Source: Athalassotoga sp964433875 (GTDB lineage: Bacteria > Thermotogota > Thermotogae > Mesoaciditogales > Mesoaciditogaceae). From it: a stretch of DNA of 24,669 nt. Of the stretch, positions 1-7,897 are shown piece by piece. The notes beneath the pieces were generated by a model. That model ran no database searches and had not been told where the DNA came from. It saw only the letters and a list, made by a program, of their open reading frames with translations. The stretch spans positions 1-24,669 of the forward strand of contig CAYSSO010000028.1 in NCBI GenBank assembly GCA_964433875.1, written 5' to 3'. Each line of letters opens with the position of its first letter. Position 1 is the stretch's first letter. The position numbers were made by a program, and so were the translations under genes.

Positions 1-420
1 CCACTTTATCTCTCCTGATCCCCCTTAGAGAGTATGTGGAATGGTTTTTATCTAATGAAAACATTTACATAAAATAATAGCATAATTTATTTGACCAAAA
101 AAATTTGTAAAATAAAAATTAATAGTTATAATCCTTATAATCGTCAAATTAATTCCATTTTTCTCTTATTTTCTCATTATATCTAATTTTTAGTCGTAAA
201 ATCTTTTATTTTCAAATCCACAATAATCAAAAATTGGACTCGCCCCTTGAAATACCTTATGTGAAAAAAATGCGAAAAATAGTGATGGCATGCCTATCTT
301 TGGTACTTGATTTTGCCGTTATGGGATGCCGTATCCAAGAATCGCAAGGTAAAATAAGTGTTTTAAAGAGAAATTATCATAAAAGAAACATCAATGTTTT
401 TTCTGACTATCATATTTATG
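1..420. other. AT-rich leader region without a supported gene
   Basis: About 400 bases with no convincing gene. The only open frame (234-428, starting TTG) has no ribosome binding site and runs into the promoter of the next operon. At the extreme left edge the minus strand reads AGGAGA (complement of 11-16), then six bases, then GTG (complement of 2-4). This is a good Shine-Dalgarno and start arrangement for a gene leaving the window to the left, but only four coding bases are inside, so it stays a guess. The rest is A/T-rich and shows no repeats or structured RNA that I can support. Confidence 0.5.
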
Positions 421-429
421 TGATATAAT
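421..429 (+). promoter_or_regulatory. Extended -10 promoter of the ECF transporter operon
   Basis: The bases read TGATATAAT, a TGn extension followed by a perfect -10 hexamer at 424-429. A weak -35-like CTGACT lies at 403-408 with a short 15-base spacer, so the extended -10 probably carries the promoter. Transcription would start near 436, just before the riboswitch, which fits the usual geometry for a riboswitch leader. Confidence 0.65.
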
Positions 430-446
430 TATTAAGATTGAGTTTT

Positions 447-522
447 ATCACTTCTGTATAATCCCGAGAATACGGCTCGGGAGTCTCTACCAGGCAACCA
501 TGAATTGCCTGACTACAGAAAG
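447..522 (+). ncRNA. Purine riboswitch aptamer, guanine/hypoxanthine class
   Basis: All parts of the purine aptamer are visible. P1 is TTCTGTA (452-458) with TACAGAA (514-520). P2 is CCCGAG (463-468) with CTCGGG (476-481), closed by loop AATACGG. P3 is AGGCAA (492-497) with TTGCCT (505-510), closed by loop CCATGAA. The GG at 474-475 and CC at 498-499 can form the loop-loop kissing pairs. The J2/3 strand AGTCTCTACC matches the conserved core. The ligand-specifying base of J3/1 (position 74 in the xpt numbering) is C513, which indicates guanine or hypoxanthine rather than adenine. The bases 447-455 (ATCACTTCT) can alternatively pair with 545-553 to form an antiterminator. Confidence 0.96.
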
Positions 523-530
523 CGATCACA

Positions 531-560
531 AGATCACTTTTTGTAGAAGTGATCTTTTTT
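531..560 (+). terminator. Riboswitch-controlled intrinsic terminator
   Basis: AGATCACTT (531-539) pairs with AAGTGATCT (547-555) in a 9-bp stem with a 7-base loop, followed by a T run to 560. The 3' arm overlaps AGAAGTGAT (545-553), which is complementary to ATCACTTCT (447-455) on the 5' side of aptamer stem P1. Ligand binding stabilises P1, frees the 3' arm and lets the terminator form, so this is an OFF switch by premature termination. Confidence 0.93.
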
Positions 561-585
561 ATTTTATATCTTAAGGAGGTATTTT

Positions 586-1230
586 ATGGCTAAGTCAAAG
601 GTAAACTTGTCCGGTCAATACACTCTTGACTGGAATCCGGGAAAGATAACAACGACAAAATATGTGCTTTACGCAGTCCAGATTGCCGTTGTTATACTGC
701 TTTCGTGGCTTGGTGCCGTTGCAACACCTGTTGTGGGGCCTGGAATAGGCTTTCTTTACTGGGCTTATCCTTTCTTTGTCGTATTCACCCTTTGGTGGGG
801 TATGTGGGGCATCCTCGGCGCATGGATAGGAAGCGTTGTGGGTGCTGGACTTTTGACAGGCCTTCCAATAATTCCATCGTTACTTTTCAGCGTAGGAGAT
901 TTTGTACCGGCACTTTTGATCTTCCTGCTTTATCGTGGTTACCTGATCAAAAAGGGTATTGATCCATTTGGAAGGGATATTTTCACAAATGGTTGGGCGA
1001 CCTTTTGGTTTATCTTCTGGGTAATGGGCATTACAAACATATTTGGTGGACTTTGGGGCGTATGGGTTTTAACGGTCCTTGGTTTCGTTCCAGTTAAAGC
1101 TTACTGGCTTGGAGCATCTTTGTGGATCATAGGAGATGCAATAGTACTTTTGCTTATGCCATTTTTGAGTAAATACCTGACTCCCATTGTCGAAAGGTAC
1201 GGTCTTTTAAACAAGGGATGGATTTCGTGA
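586..1230 (+). CDS. ECF transporter S component (substrate-binding membrane protein)
   Basis: 214 residues with about six hydrophobic helices; a clear example is residues 27-45. The size and pattern fit the integral membrane substrate-capture subunit of an energy-coupling factor transporter. A perfect AAGGAGGT (573-580) precedes the ATG by five bases, which fixes the start. The gene is followed directly by the T component and a double ATPase, giving a complete group I ECF cassette in which S, T and A are dedicated to each other. The upstream guanine riboswitch suggests a purine base, nucleoside or related compound as cargo. I do not recognise a named S-family from the sequence alone. The ECF assignment is strong because of the neighbours; the substrate is inferred from regulation only. 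Confidence 0.82.
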   Translation: MAKSKVNLSGQYTLDWNPGKITTTKYVLYAVQIAVVILLSWLGAVATPVVGPGIGFLYWAYPFFVVFTLWWGMWGILGAWIGSVVGAGLLTGLPIIPSLLFSVGDFVPALLIFLLYRGYLIKKGIDPFGRDIFTNGWATFWFIFWVMGITNIFGGLWGVWVLTVLGFVPVKAYWLGASLWIIGDAIVLLLMPFLSKYLTPIVERYGLLNKGWIS

Positions 1231-2096
1231 TTGAAGAAATGGAAAGAGTAAACAGAAGTGGAGAAAAAAAGTACATAAAAACACTTCTATTTTCAGCAAA
1301 AGAGGGGTCGATCTTTACAAAGATAAACGCTCTTGTAAAATTTGGTATCCTCATAATCCTTTCCCTTGCGGTTATAAGGATGATGACGGAAAAGACACCA
1401 GATCTTCTCTTTGCGATAGCAATACTTTTGATAGTGATTTCATTTATGGAAAATGCAAAGGTATTACGATTTATGATCAAAACATATCTTGTCATACTTC
1501 CGATAGCGCTTGTCATAATGCTCATTTGGTGGCTTATCTTTAATCAGGTCGGAAGTAAAGTTTTATTCTCGCTTCTGCCTTACGGGATACCCTTTAGAAT
1601 TACCACTCTTTCCCTCGAGATCGGGATAACCAAGATCACCGGATATGCATCTATGGCCCTGTTGACACTTTTAGTTATAATGACAACGAGAGATTCAGAC
1701 ATAATAGATGCTTTAAGCGCTTTGAAAGTACCATTTAAAATATCCTTTTTTACCTCAATGATTTTGAGAAGTTTTCATGTAATGCAAAGTGACTTTGAAT
1801 CTATAAGACATGCCCAGTTTGCAAGGGGAGCAAGTATAGGCTCTGGAAAAAGTATAGTCAAAAATGCGAAGAATTTCATTTCTCTATCTATTCCACTGAC
1901 TGCCGCAATGATAAAGAGGTCTGTCGATATGGCGATCGCTCTTGAATCGAGAGGATTTGGTAATCTAAAGCGCGTAACTCCCGTAAAGGTTGATACCTTC
2001 CACGCAATAGACTGGATCTTCATCGCCATTTCAATTTTGATACTGATAATCTCCTATCAGGTTAACTTCGTCCTCCTTTTGGGCTTTATGAGGTGA
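1218..2096 (+). CDS. ecfT: ECF transporter T component (EcfT)
   Basis: Up to 292 residues, with hydrophobic segments in the N-terminal half (about residues 40-75, 85-112) and at the extreme C-terminus. The cytosolic coupling region carries two Ala-Arg-Gly-type motifs typical of EcfT, QFARGAS and ALESRGFG, whose arginines contact the ATPases. The first ATG overlaps the S gene by 13 bases. An in-frame GTG at 1227 overlaps the S stop codon as GTGA and is an equally good start, so the S and T genes are translationally coupled either way. It transmits ATP-driven movement from the ATPase subunits to the S component in the membrane. Confidence 0.9.
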   Translation: MDFVIEEMERVNRSGEKKYIKTLLFSAKEGSIFTKINALVKFGILIILSLAVIRMMTEKTPDLLFAIAILLIVISFMENAKVLRFMIKTYLVILPIALVIMLIWWLIFNQVGSKVLFSLLPYGIPFRITTLSLEIGITKITGYASMALLTLLVIMTTRDSDIIDALSALKVPFKISFFTSMILRSFHVMQSDFESIRHAQFARGASIGSGKSIVKNAKNFISLSIPLTAAMIKRSVDMAIALESRGFGNLKRVTPVKVDTFHAIDWIFIAISILILIISYQVNFVLLLGFMR

Positions 2097-2100
2097 TTTT

Positions 2101-3858
2101 ATGAATGTGATATCGGTAAAGGATTTCTACTGGAAATATCCTAATTTTGCCGGAGTCGAGAGTGATTTTGCGCTAAAAAATGTGAATTTAGATGTCAAAG
2201 AAGGGGAATTTCTCGGTATAACGGGACCAAGCGGCTCCGGAAAGACAACCCTTTGTTTTGCGATAATGGGCCTTATACCGCATCATATGCAAATAAATGA
2301 GAGAGAGCCAAAATCTTACATGAATGGATCGGTAAAAGTATTCAACGAAGTGGTAAGTGCCATCGAAGAAAGAGATGGAAAAAGCATTTTGATCGGAAAG
2401 GGGGTTATGTCGGACAAAATAGGTCTTGTCATGCAAGATCCTGAAAGCCAATTTTTAACGATGAGTGTAAAACACGAACTCTCTCTCGGCCTTCGGCTAA
2501 TGGGACTCAACCTACAAGAAATAGAAGAAAGAATAAAGGAAGCCTTAAGGTACGTGGGAATGGAAGACATATATGAAATATCTGACAAGATCCACCCCGC
2601 CGAATTATCCGGAGGACAAAAGCAAAGGCTGATAATAGCGAGTTTTATTGCCATGAGACCAAAGATTTTGATCCTCGATGAGCCAACTTCTGATCTCGAT
2701 CCTGCTGGAAAGATCGAAGTTATAGAAACAATTCAGAGATTGAAAAAAGAGGGAAATTTAACCGTCATTCTTGTTGAACACAATCCTGAATTGATGCAAG
2801 AATTTGCAGATAGAATAATAGTCCTTAACGACGGAGAAATAGTCGCCGAAGGTGTTCCGAATGAGATATATTCAAATATAGACATAGTAAAAAAATACAA
2901 TGTTTATACTCCCGAGATTTCAGAACTAAAAATCGACAACGGCAAAAGACTCACGAACATAAAGGATTTCATCTCGAAGTTCCAAAATTTAAAATTTGAA
3001 AGTCCAAAAAGGCAGTACTTGCAATTGGCATCTGAGCCTATCTTAGAGGTGAAAAATTTGGATTTTTCATATGAAGATGGGACTCATGCACTCAAAGGAA
3101 TCTCTTTTGAGGTGAAGAAAGGCGAATTCGTCGCCTTAATAGGCCAAAATGGATCTGGAAAGAGCACTCTTTCGAAGATTCTTTCCGGAATAGAGAGAAA
3201 TTTCAAGGGAAATGTGAAAATAGCAAAACTCGATCTGCGTGATCCAAAAAACAAAAGACTTATACCGTACCATGTTGGTTATGTTTTTCAGAATCCAGAT
3301 CATCAAATTTTCAACAGAAGCGTTTACAATGAGGTAGCCTACGGTCTAAAAAATATGGGCCTTTCTCCATCAATTATAGACGAAAAAGTTAAAAGCGTTT
3401 TGAAAAGCGTTGGCCTTATCGACAAGATAGATGAAGATCCCCTATTTCTCGGAAGAGGTCAGAAGAGAAGGTTAGGCGTTGCAAGTGTTCTTGCAATGCA
3501 TCCAGAAGTAATAATAGTCGATGAACCAACGACCGGACAAGATTACGGAATGTCGAGGGAAATAATGGAACTCTTAAAAAGATTAAACAACGATGGTACT
3601 ACGATCATTGTCATCTCGCACGATATGCGCCTTGTCGCAGAATTTTGCCCGCGATCCATAGTTTTGAATCAAGGGAAGATCCTCTACGATGGACCCACTT
3701 TTGAACTTTTCAAGAACAGATCTATTCTCAGCAAAGCATCTCTAAGACCGCCACAGATCGTTCGCCTTTCGGAGGAAATGATCAGATTGGGGATGGCAGA
3801 TGACATCTTTTTGACTGTTGACGAGATGAACGACGCAATTGCCAAAACTTTCGTTTAA
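2101..3858 (+). CDS. Fused double ATPase of the ECF transporter (EcfA1-EcfA2 type)
   Basis: 585 residues holding two ABC ATPase domains in one chain. Domain 1 (about 1-260) has Walker A GPSGSGKT, signature LSGGQKQR, Walker B ILILDEPTSDLD and switch VEHN. Domain 2 (about 315-540) has Walker A GQNGSGKS, Walker B VIIVDEPTTGQD and switch ISHD, but its signature reads LGRGQKRR instead of LSGGQ and its D-loop is unusual (TGQD). This suggests that one composite ATP site is canonical and the other degenerate. The ATG lies four bases after the T gene stop. The 3' end overlaps the convergent metH gene by four bases with no room for a terminator between them. Confidence 0.94.
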   Translation: MNVISVKDFYWKYPNFAGVESDFALKNVNLDVKEGEFLGITGPSGSGKTTLCFAIMGLIPHHMQINEREPKSYMNGSVKVFNEVVSAIEERDGKSILIGKGVMSDKIGLVMQDPESQFLTMSVKHELSLGLRLMGLNLQEIEERIKEALRYVGMEDIYEISDKIHPAELSGGQKQRLIIASFIAMRPKILILDEPTSDLDPAGKIEVIETIQRLKKEGNLTVILVEHNPELMQEFADRIIVLNDGEIVAEGVPNEIYSNIDIVKKYNVYTPEISELKIDNGKRLTNIKDFISKFQNLKFESPKRQYLQLASEPILEVKNLDFSYEDGTHALKGISFEVKKGEFVALIGQNGSGKSTLSKILSGIERNFKGNVKIAKLDLRDPKNKRLIPYHVGYVFQNPDHQIFNRSVYNEVAYGLKNMGLSPSIIDEKVKSVLKSVGLIDKIDEDPLFLGRGQKRRLGVASVLAMHPEVIIVDEPTTGQDYGMSREIMELLKRLNNDGTTIIVISHDMRLVAEFCPRSIVLNQGKILYDGPTFELFKNRSILSKASLRPPQIVRLSEEMIRLGMADDIFLTVDEMNDAIAKTFV

Positions 3859-6167
3859 GTCCTGACGATCATCTTTAGGTACTTTATAGCATCAGTCGCA
3901 CTCTTTGCGTAGAAGTCGGCGCCGAGATCCCTTGCAAGTGATTCATTTAAAGAGGCTCCTCCAACGACAACAGGCACGTTGAGGTGCTTCTTTTTCATTT
4001 CATTGACAACCTCTTTTATTCTTGGGGCAGTTGTTGTCATCATGGCAGACAAACCGACCATAACAGGATTTTCTTTTTCGATGGCCTCGATAATTCTTTC
4101 AGATGGTACATCTCTTCCGAGATCTATAACTTTGTAGCCTGCACTTTTGACTATCGTCGCCACTATGTTCTTGCCTATGTCGTGCACATCTCCCTTTACA
4201 GTTGCTATTACGAATTTTCCAGCGTCTCCGCCGGATGGAATTAACTTTTGTACCTTTTCAAAGGCTTTTTGGGCCGTTTGCGCGGCAAGGATTAACTGGG
4301 GAAGAAATATCTTGCCACTTCCATAGAGATCTCCAACCTTATCCATAACCGGTTTTAGATGATTTTCTATTATATAAATGGGATCTTCTACTTTGATTAG
4401 ATCATCGACAACTTTCATTAATTTGTCTTCTGCTCCGGTAAGGACGAAATTTAACACTTCATCCGATCCCTGAACCTTTTCTATTTCGATCTGGGATCTT
4501 TTTGTCAGTAATAATGACGCCTTCATACTGCCCACGACGATGTCGTCAAGCGGATTCATTATCGCAGCGCTTAAACCGTTCGCAATGGACATCGCTAAAA
4601 ATGCACCATTTATGTAAGATCTATCAGGCATTCCGAAAGAAATGTTTGAAAGGCCAAAGGCGCTCTTTAGTCCCATTGAATCGAGATAATTTATGGCCTT
4701 TAATGTTTCCCTTGCGTCGGATCCTGCGCCTATTGCAAGAACTATCGGATCAAAAATCAGTTGATCCTTCGTAAGTCCTATGCTTTCTGCCATTGTGACT
4801 GCGTACTCTATCGATCTTTTTCTCTCTTCAAAGTTCTCGGGCACCTTCTCTCCCATAGAAAGCGTTATCAGTATGCCCCCGTATTTTTTAACAAGACTTG
4901 CTTTCTTTATAAATTCTTCTTCAGTCGCTCTTGCCGAATTGACAAGGGGCCGTCCCGGATACCTTTTCATGACAAATTCGAGAAACTCGTAAGTTTGGAT
5001 GTCAAGAGAAAGCGGAACGCCAATCTTGTAAGAAAGGGCAGCAACACTTTTGGACATGAAATCCTTTGATACAGTCTGTTCAACTCCAAAATTGACATCG
5101 AGTGCGTGGGCGCCGTGATCGACCTGTTCTCGTGCTTGATCTATTAAGTAATCTATATCTTCATCCTTAATGGCCTGGGAAAGTTTCTTCTTTCCAGCGG
5201 GATTTAACCTTTCTCCTATCACCACAAATCTGTCAAAGTTGACAATTGAAGAAGGAGAAGAAATGGCAAAGATTTTTTTATTTTCTCTGTCAATTGGCCC
5301 TCTTTTCCCTATCACGGTGGATATCTTTCTTGTATGTAAAGGATTTGAACCGCAGCAGGATCCTATTATATTGGCTCCAGCCTCCCAATAAGAATCGATA
5401 TGAACGGCGAACTCTTCCGGGGTTACGGGATACTCGATCTTCTCGCCTGTAAGAATCGGAGAGCCGGCATCTGGCTCGACAGTTAAGGATTTGTGCGTGT
5501 ATTTTGAAAGTTCTTCGAAGATAGGAAGCATCTCCTCAGGGCCAAGAGAACAATTAATTCCTATAGCATCGACGTCTAAATCGTCAAATGTGATCGCAAA
5601 GTTGACCGGATCCGTTCCCGTTAGCGTACGCCCGCTCTTTTCAAAGGTAAGATGTGCTATAAGAAATATATCCGAGGATATGTCTCTGACGGCCATATAG
5701 GCGGCCTTCAATTCGAGAATATCGGTAAAGGTTTCAAGTATTATAGCATCGACACCTTCTTCTATGAGAATAGAGGCCGTTTTTTGAAAATTATCGTAAT
5801 ATTCGTCAAAGGTCCTTTCTCCCAAAGGATATGGAAGATCTCCGGTTGGGCCAATGTCTCCAAATATGAGGGCATTTCCCGGGATGCTTTTGGCTATTCT
5901 TACTGCATCCCTTACTATCTTTTCGTGGTAGGATTCAAGTCCAATTTTAGACAGTTTTATTGGGTTCGCGCCAAAAGTCGATGTAAGAATGGCATTGGAT
6001 CCGGCATTCACATATTCTTCGTGCAATTTTTTTATCGCCTCGGGATTTGACAAAACGATCTCTTCTGGGCTTTCTTTGAAACCTCTTCTCATTAACTCCG
6101 TTCCATAAGCGCCATCTAAGATCAAAACTCGCTCCTTCAAAATCTTGCTTAATTCGCTTCTTTTCAA
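3855..6167 (-). CDS. metH: Cobalamin-dependent methionine synthase core (Hcy, pterin and B12 domains)
   Basis: 770 residues catalysing methyl transfer from methyltetrahydrofolate to homocysteine through cobalamin. The N-terminal homocysteine methyltransferase barrel shows zinc-ligand cysteines in INCSLGP (about 206) and GSCCGSNP (about 269-276). The pterin-binding barrel begins near GERLNPAG (about 317). The cap and B12-binding domain follow, with DVHDIGKN (about 660), whose His is the lower cobalt ligand. The C-terminal activation domain is absent and is encoded by the gene just upstream, the split known from Thermotoga and some Clostridia. The start is TTG: AATTGA overlaps the upstream TGA stop, so translation is coupled. 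The protein is complete to its stop. Confidence 0.95.
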   Translation of the reverse strand: MKRSELSKILKERVLILDGAYGTELMRRGFKESPEEIVLSNPEAIKKLHEEYVNAGSNAILTSTFGANPIKLSKIGLESYHEKIVRDAVRIAKSIPGNALIFGDIGPTGDLPYPLGERTFDEYYDNFQKTASILIEEGVDAIILETFTDILELKAAYMAVRDISSDIFLIAHLTFEKSGRTLTGTDPVNFAITFDDLDVDAIGINCSLGPEEMLPIFEELSKYTHKSLTVEPDAGSPILTGEKIEYPVTPEEFAVHIDSYWEAGANIIGSCCGSNPLHTRKISTVIGKRGPIDRENKKIFAISSPSSIVNFDRFVVIGERLNPAGKKKLSQAIKDEDIDYLIDQAREQVDHGAHALDVNFGVEQTVSKDFMSKSVAALSYKIGVPLSLDIQTYEFLEFVMKRYPGRPLVNSARATEEEFIKKASLVKKYGGILITLSMGEKVPENFEERKRSIEYAVTMAESIGLTKDQLIFDPIVLAIGAGSDARETLKAINYLDSMGLKSAFGLSNISFGMPDRSYINGAFLAMSIANGLSAAIMNPLDDIVVGSMKASLLLTKRSQIEIEKVQGSDEVLNFVLTGAEDKLMKVVDDLIKVEDPIYIIENHLKPVMDKVGDLYGSGKIFLPQLILAAQTAQKAFEKVQKLIPSGGDAGKFVIATVKGDVHDIGKNIVATIVKSAGYKVIDLGRDVPSERIIEAIEKENPVMVGLSAMMTTTAPRIKEVVNEMKKKHLNVPVVVGGASLNESLARDLGADFYAKSATDAIKYLKMIVRT

Positions 6168-6760
6168 TTAGACCACCCTATAAATGCAGATATAGTCTTT
6201 CTCGGCAAAAAAATAAAAGAATCCGGATCTATCCTCACAGATATCGCTTTCCCAAATTCAGAAGCAAACCATTTATTCAAAGCGATTGGAAGATCGACAT
6301 AACCCGGCGCTATCCTTGCACTTCCCTTAAGAGATTTTGATGATCTCAAAGACGCATCGAACTTTCTCGCCACATACTCTACAAATTCGGATCCTATCGA
6401 ATCAAGCATGAACGATCTCAAATCATCTCCGATCTCATGAAAATGAGAGATTTCTTCATCTATTCTATCTCCGAGAGTCACTAGCATCGCAGTTATTTCA
6501 ACACTTTTTCCAAGTTGGGACCTTGCAAGATTTCCCGTTATCCTTACATTATCTATTAAGATCTCTTCGTTGTCGATCGAAGGGGTGAAATCATCAAAAG
6601 CGATAAGAGGTTTTGATATTTTCAAAAGTAAAGAGATAAGTTCCTCGTAAATGGATCTAAACTCATTTGGAATATCTCCAAGGCCTTTAAATCCCATTCT
6701 CGCAGCGATGGCTCTTCGGGGAATATCAACTTCTTGAGGAGGAATTTCTATTACTTTCAT
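6164..6760 (-). CDS. Methionine synthase activation-domain protein (stand-alone)
   Basis: About 198 residues starting MKVIEIPPQEVDIPR. The longer open frame reaches back into the preceding gene, but the ATG at 6760 overlaps that gene's TGA as ATGA and is the natural start. The segments MLVTLGDRIDEEI and MLDSIGSEFVEYVARK and the late RIAPGY motif are the SAM-binding hallmarks of the MetH activation domain. This domain helps reduce and remethylate oxidised cob(II)alamin using S-adenosylmethionine. It lies immediately before metH, with overlapping stop and start codons, so it almost certainly works with that protein in trans. Confidence 0.85.
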   Translation of the reverse strand: MKVIEIPPQEVDIPRRAIAARMGFKGLGDIPNEFRSIYEELISLLLKISKPLIAFDDFTPSIDNEEILIDNVRITGNLARSQLGKSVEITAMLVTLGDRIDEEISHFHEIGDDLRSFMLDSIGSEFVEYVARKFDASLRSSKSLKGSARIAPGYVDLPIALNKWFASEFGKAISVRIDPDSFIFLPRKTISAFIGWSN

Positions 6761-7707
6761 CCTATCCTTACCTTTTTCCCGATTTTGGCCGATTCGTACC
6801 AAGCATCGACTATTTTCATATCCTCGAATGCTTCCCACCCGTCTGTTGCGGGTTTGGTGTGATTTTTGATGGCTCTTTCCATGTCTTCGACCTCAAGAAC
6901 GTAAGGATTCTTATCGATAGAATCCCTTAACTGAAAGGTTCCGTTCTTTGCAACTATTACCCGTCCCATGTAATCCTGAAATAGCGTATCCATGACATAC
7001 ATCATGCCTTTGTCTCCACGAAATTCAAAAGATACGCTCTGGTAGGTGTTGAAACTTGCATCCACAAGCGCTATACTTCCATTCGAAAATTTCATAATGC
7101 TTGCCGCATTTTGGTCAACAGCGTAGTTCAAATTATCGTTAATTGATTCCAGTTCAACGACATTGGCTCCAAGCATGAATCTCAGAGTATTTATAAGATG
7201 AATTCCTATGTCCATTATTGCTCCACCACCGCTTAAGGATGGATCGTATCTCCATTTATTTCTTTCGGTGTTAACAAAAGAAAATGAAGACTTAATTATG
7301 CCTATATCACCGAGTTCACGAGAGTTAAGAATGTTTTTTGCAAGGATATTGTAACTGTTGAACCTTCCCATATGGGCAACTCCAAATGTTATACCGGCTT
7401 TATCGCAAAACTCTGCCATCTCGTAAGCCTCTTTTGCATTCATTCCTACCGGCTTTTCACAAAAGACATTTATTCCGAGTTTGGCACATTCTATAGTCTG
7501 GCTCTTGTGAAGAGAGTTTGGCGTTGCTATGTAGGCCACGTCCACATTCCTTAGATCTGCTATTTTTGTGACGGCCCTTACACCCTCTATCTTAACCGTC
7601 TCGGGATGGGAAGTAACAACGCTTTCAAGTACGCTGCCTGCCTCCTTCAAGGCCGGTAAAAACCTGTTCTTTGATATGCTTCCGAATCCAACAATTGCCC
7701 ATCTCAT
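6757..7707 (-). CDS. Gfo/Idh/MocA family NAD(P)-dependent oxidoreductase
   Basis: 316 residues. The N-terminal Rossmann fold starts at residue 2 with AIVGFGSISKNRFLPAL, and the family signature CEKPVG follows near residue 93. The C-terminal alpha/beta domain carries GGAIMDIGIHLINTLRFMLG, which includes the conserved D-x-G-x-H of the catalytic site. These enzymes usually oxidise or reduce sugars, inositols or related compounds with NAD(P); the substrate cannot be read from the sequence. The start ATG has GGAAG seven bases upstream and there is a TATAAT box before it. It is the first gene of the operon with the two methionine synthase genes, an unusual partner with no obvious metabolic link. 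Confidence 0.92.
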   Translation of the reverse strand: MRWAIVGFGSISKNRFLPALKEAGSVLESVVTSHPETVKIEGVRAVTKIADLRNVDVAYIATPNSLHKSQTIECAKLGINVFCEKPVGMNAKEAYEMAEFCDKAGITFGVAHMGRFNSYNILAKNILNSRELGDIGIIKSSFSFVNTERNKWRYDPSLSGGGAIMDIGIHLINTLRFMLGANVVELESINDNLNYAVDQNAASIMKFSNGSIALVDASFNTYQSVSFEFRGDKGMMYVMDTLFQDYMGRVIVAKNGTFQLRDSIDKNPYVLEVEDMERAIKNHTKPATDGWEAFEDMKIVDAWYESAKIGKKVRIG

Positions 7708-7730
7708 GAGATCGCTTCCTTTCTGAATAA

Positions 7731-7736
7731 ATTATA
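7731..7736 (-). promoter_or_regulatory. Putative -10 element of the oxidoreductase-metH operon
   Basis: The minus strand reads TATAAT here, about 25 bases before the ATG at 7707, with a GGAAG ribosome binding site between them. No good -35 is visible and there is no TGn extension, so the call rests on the hexamer and its position in a divergent intergenic region. Confidence 0.5.
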
Positions 7737-7799
7737 CTATCTTTTCCTTCAAAAATTAAACCCTCATTTTGTAATGATATTTAAATTATGATTTAAAAA

Positions 7800-7808
7800 T
7801 GTTATAAT
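7800..7808 (+). promoter_or_regulatory. Extended -10 promoter of the RNA polymerase / type III operon
   Basis: The bases read TGTTATAAT: a TGn extension and perfect -10 hexamer (7803-7808), the same layout as the promoter at 421-429. No strong -35 is visible. A 6-bp A/T inverted repeat, ATCTTT (7820-7825) with AAAGAT (7832-7837), lies near the expected transcription start and could be an operator or weak hairpin. It looks like a promoter for the host's housekeeping sigma factor, and is the only promoter I can identify for the next 17 kb. Confidence 0.6.
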
Positions 7809-7862
7809 TAATTCTTGTAATCTTTTATTTTAAAGATAAATAAAACTCATTTTAAAAATAGC

Positions 7863-7879
7863 GGGAGGCGATTTTTATT
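7863..7879 (+). promoter_or_regulatory. Strong ribosome binding site, possibly for an ATT start codon
   Basis: GGGAGG (7863-7868) is the best Shine-Dalgarno sequence in the leader. It lies 8 bases before an in-frame ATT at 7877, ideal spacing, but 29 bases before the first in-frame ATG at 7898, which has only a weak GGGA 12 bases upstream. ATT starts are rare (known for infC) and usually keep expression low. If used, the polymerase gains seven residues at its N-terminus. Confidence 0.45.
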
Positions 7880-7897
7880 AAGGGAATCGATTTTTCC

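Noticed and set aside
234..428. A 64-codon open frame in the leader starting TTG
   Set aside because: No ribosome binding site, no recognisable domain, and its end overlaps the promoter at 421-429, so it is probably chance.
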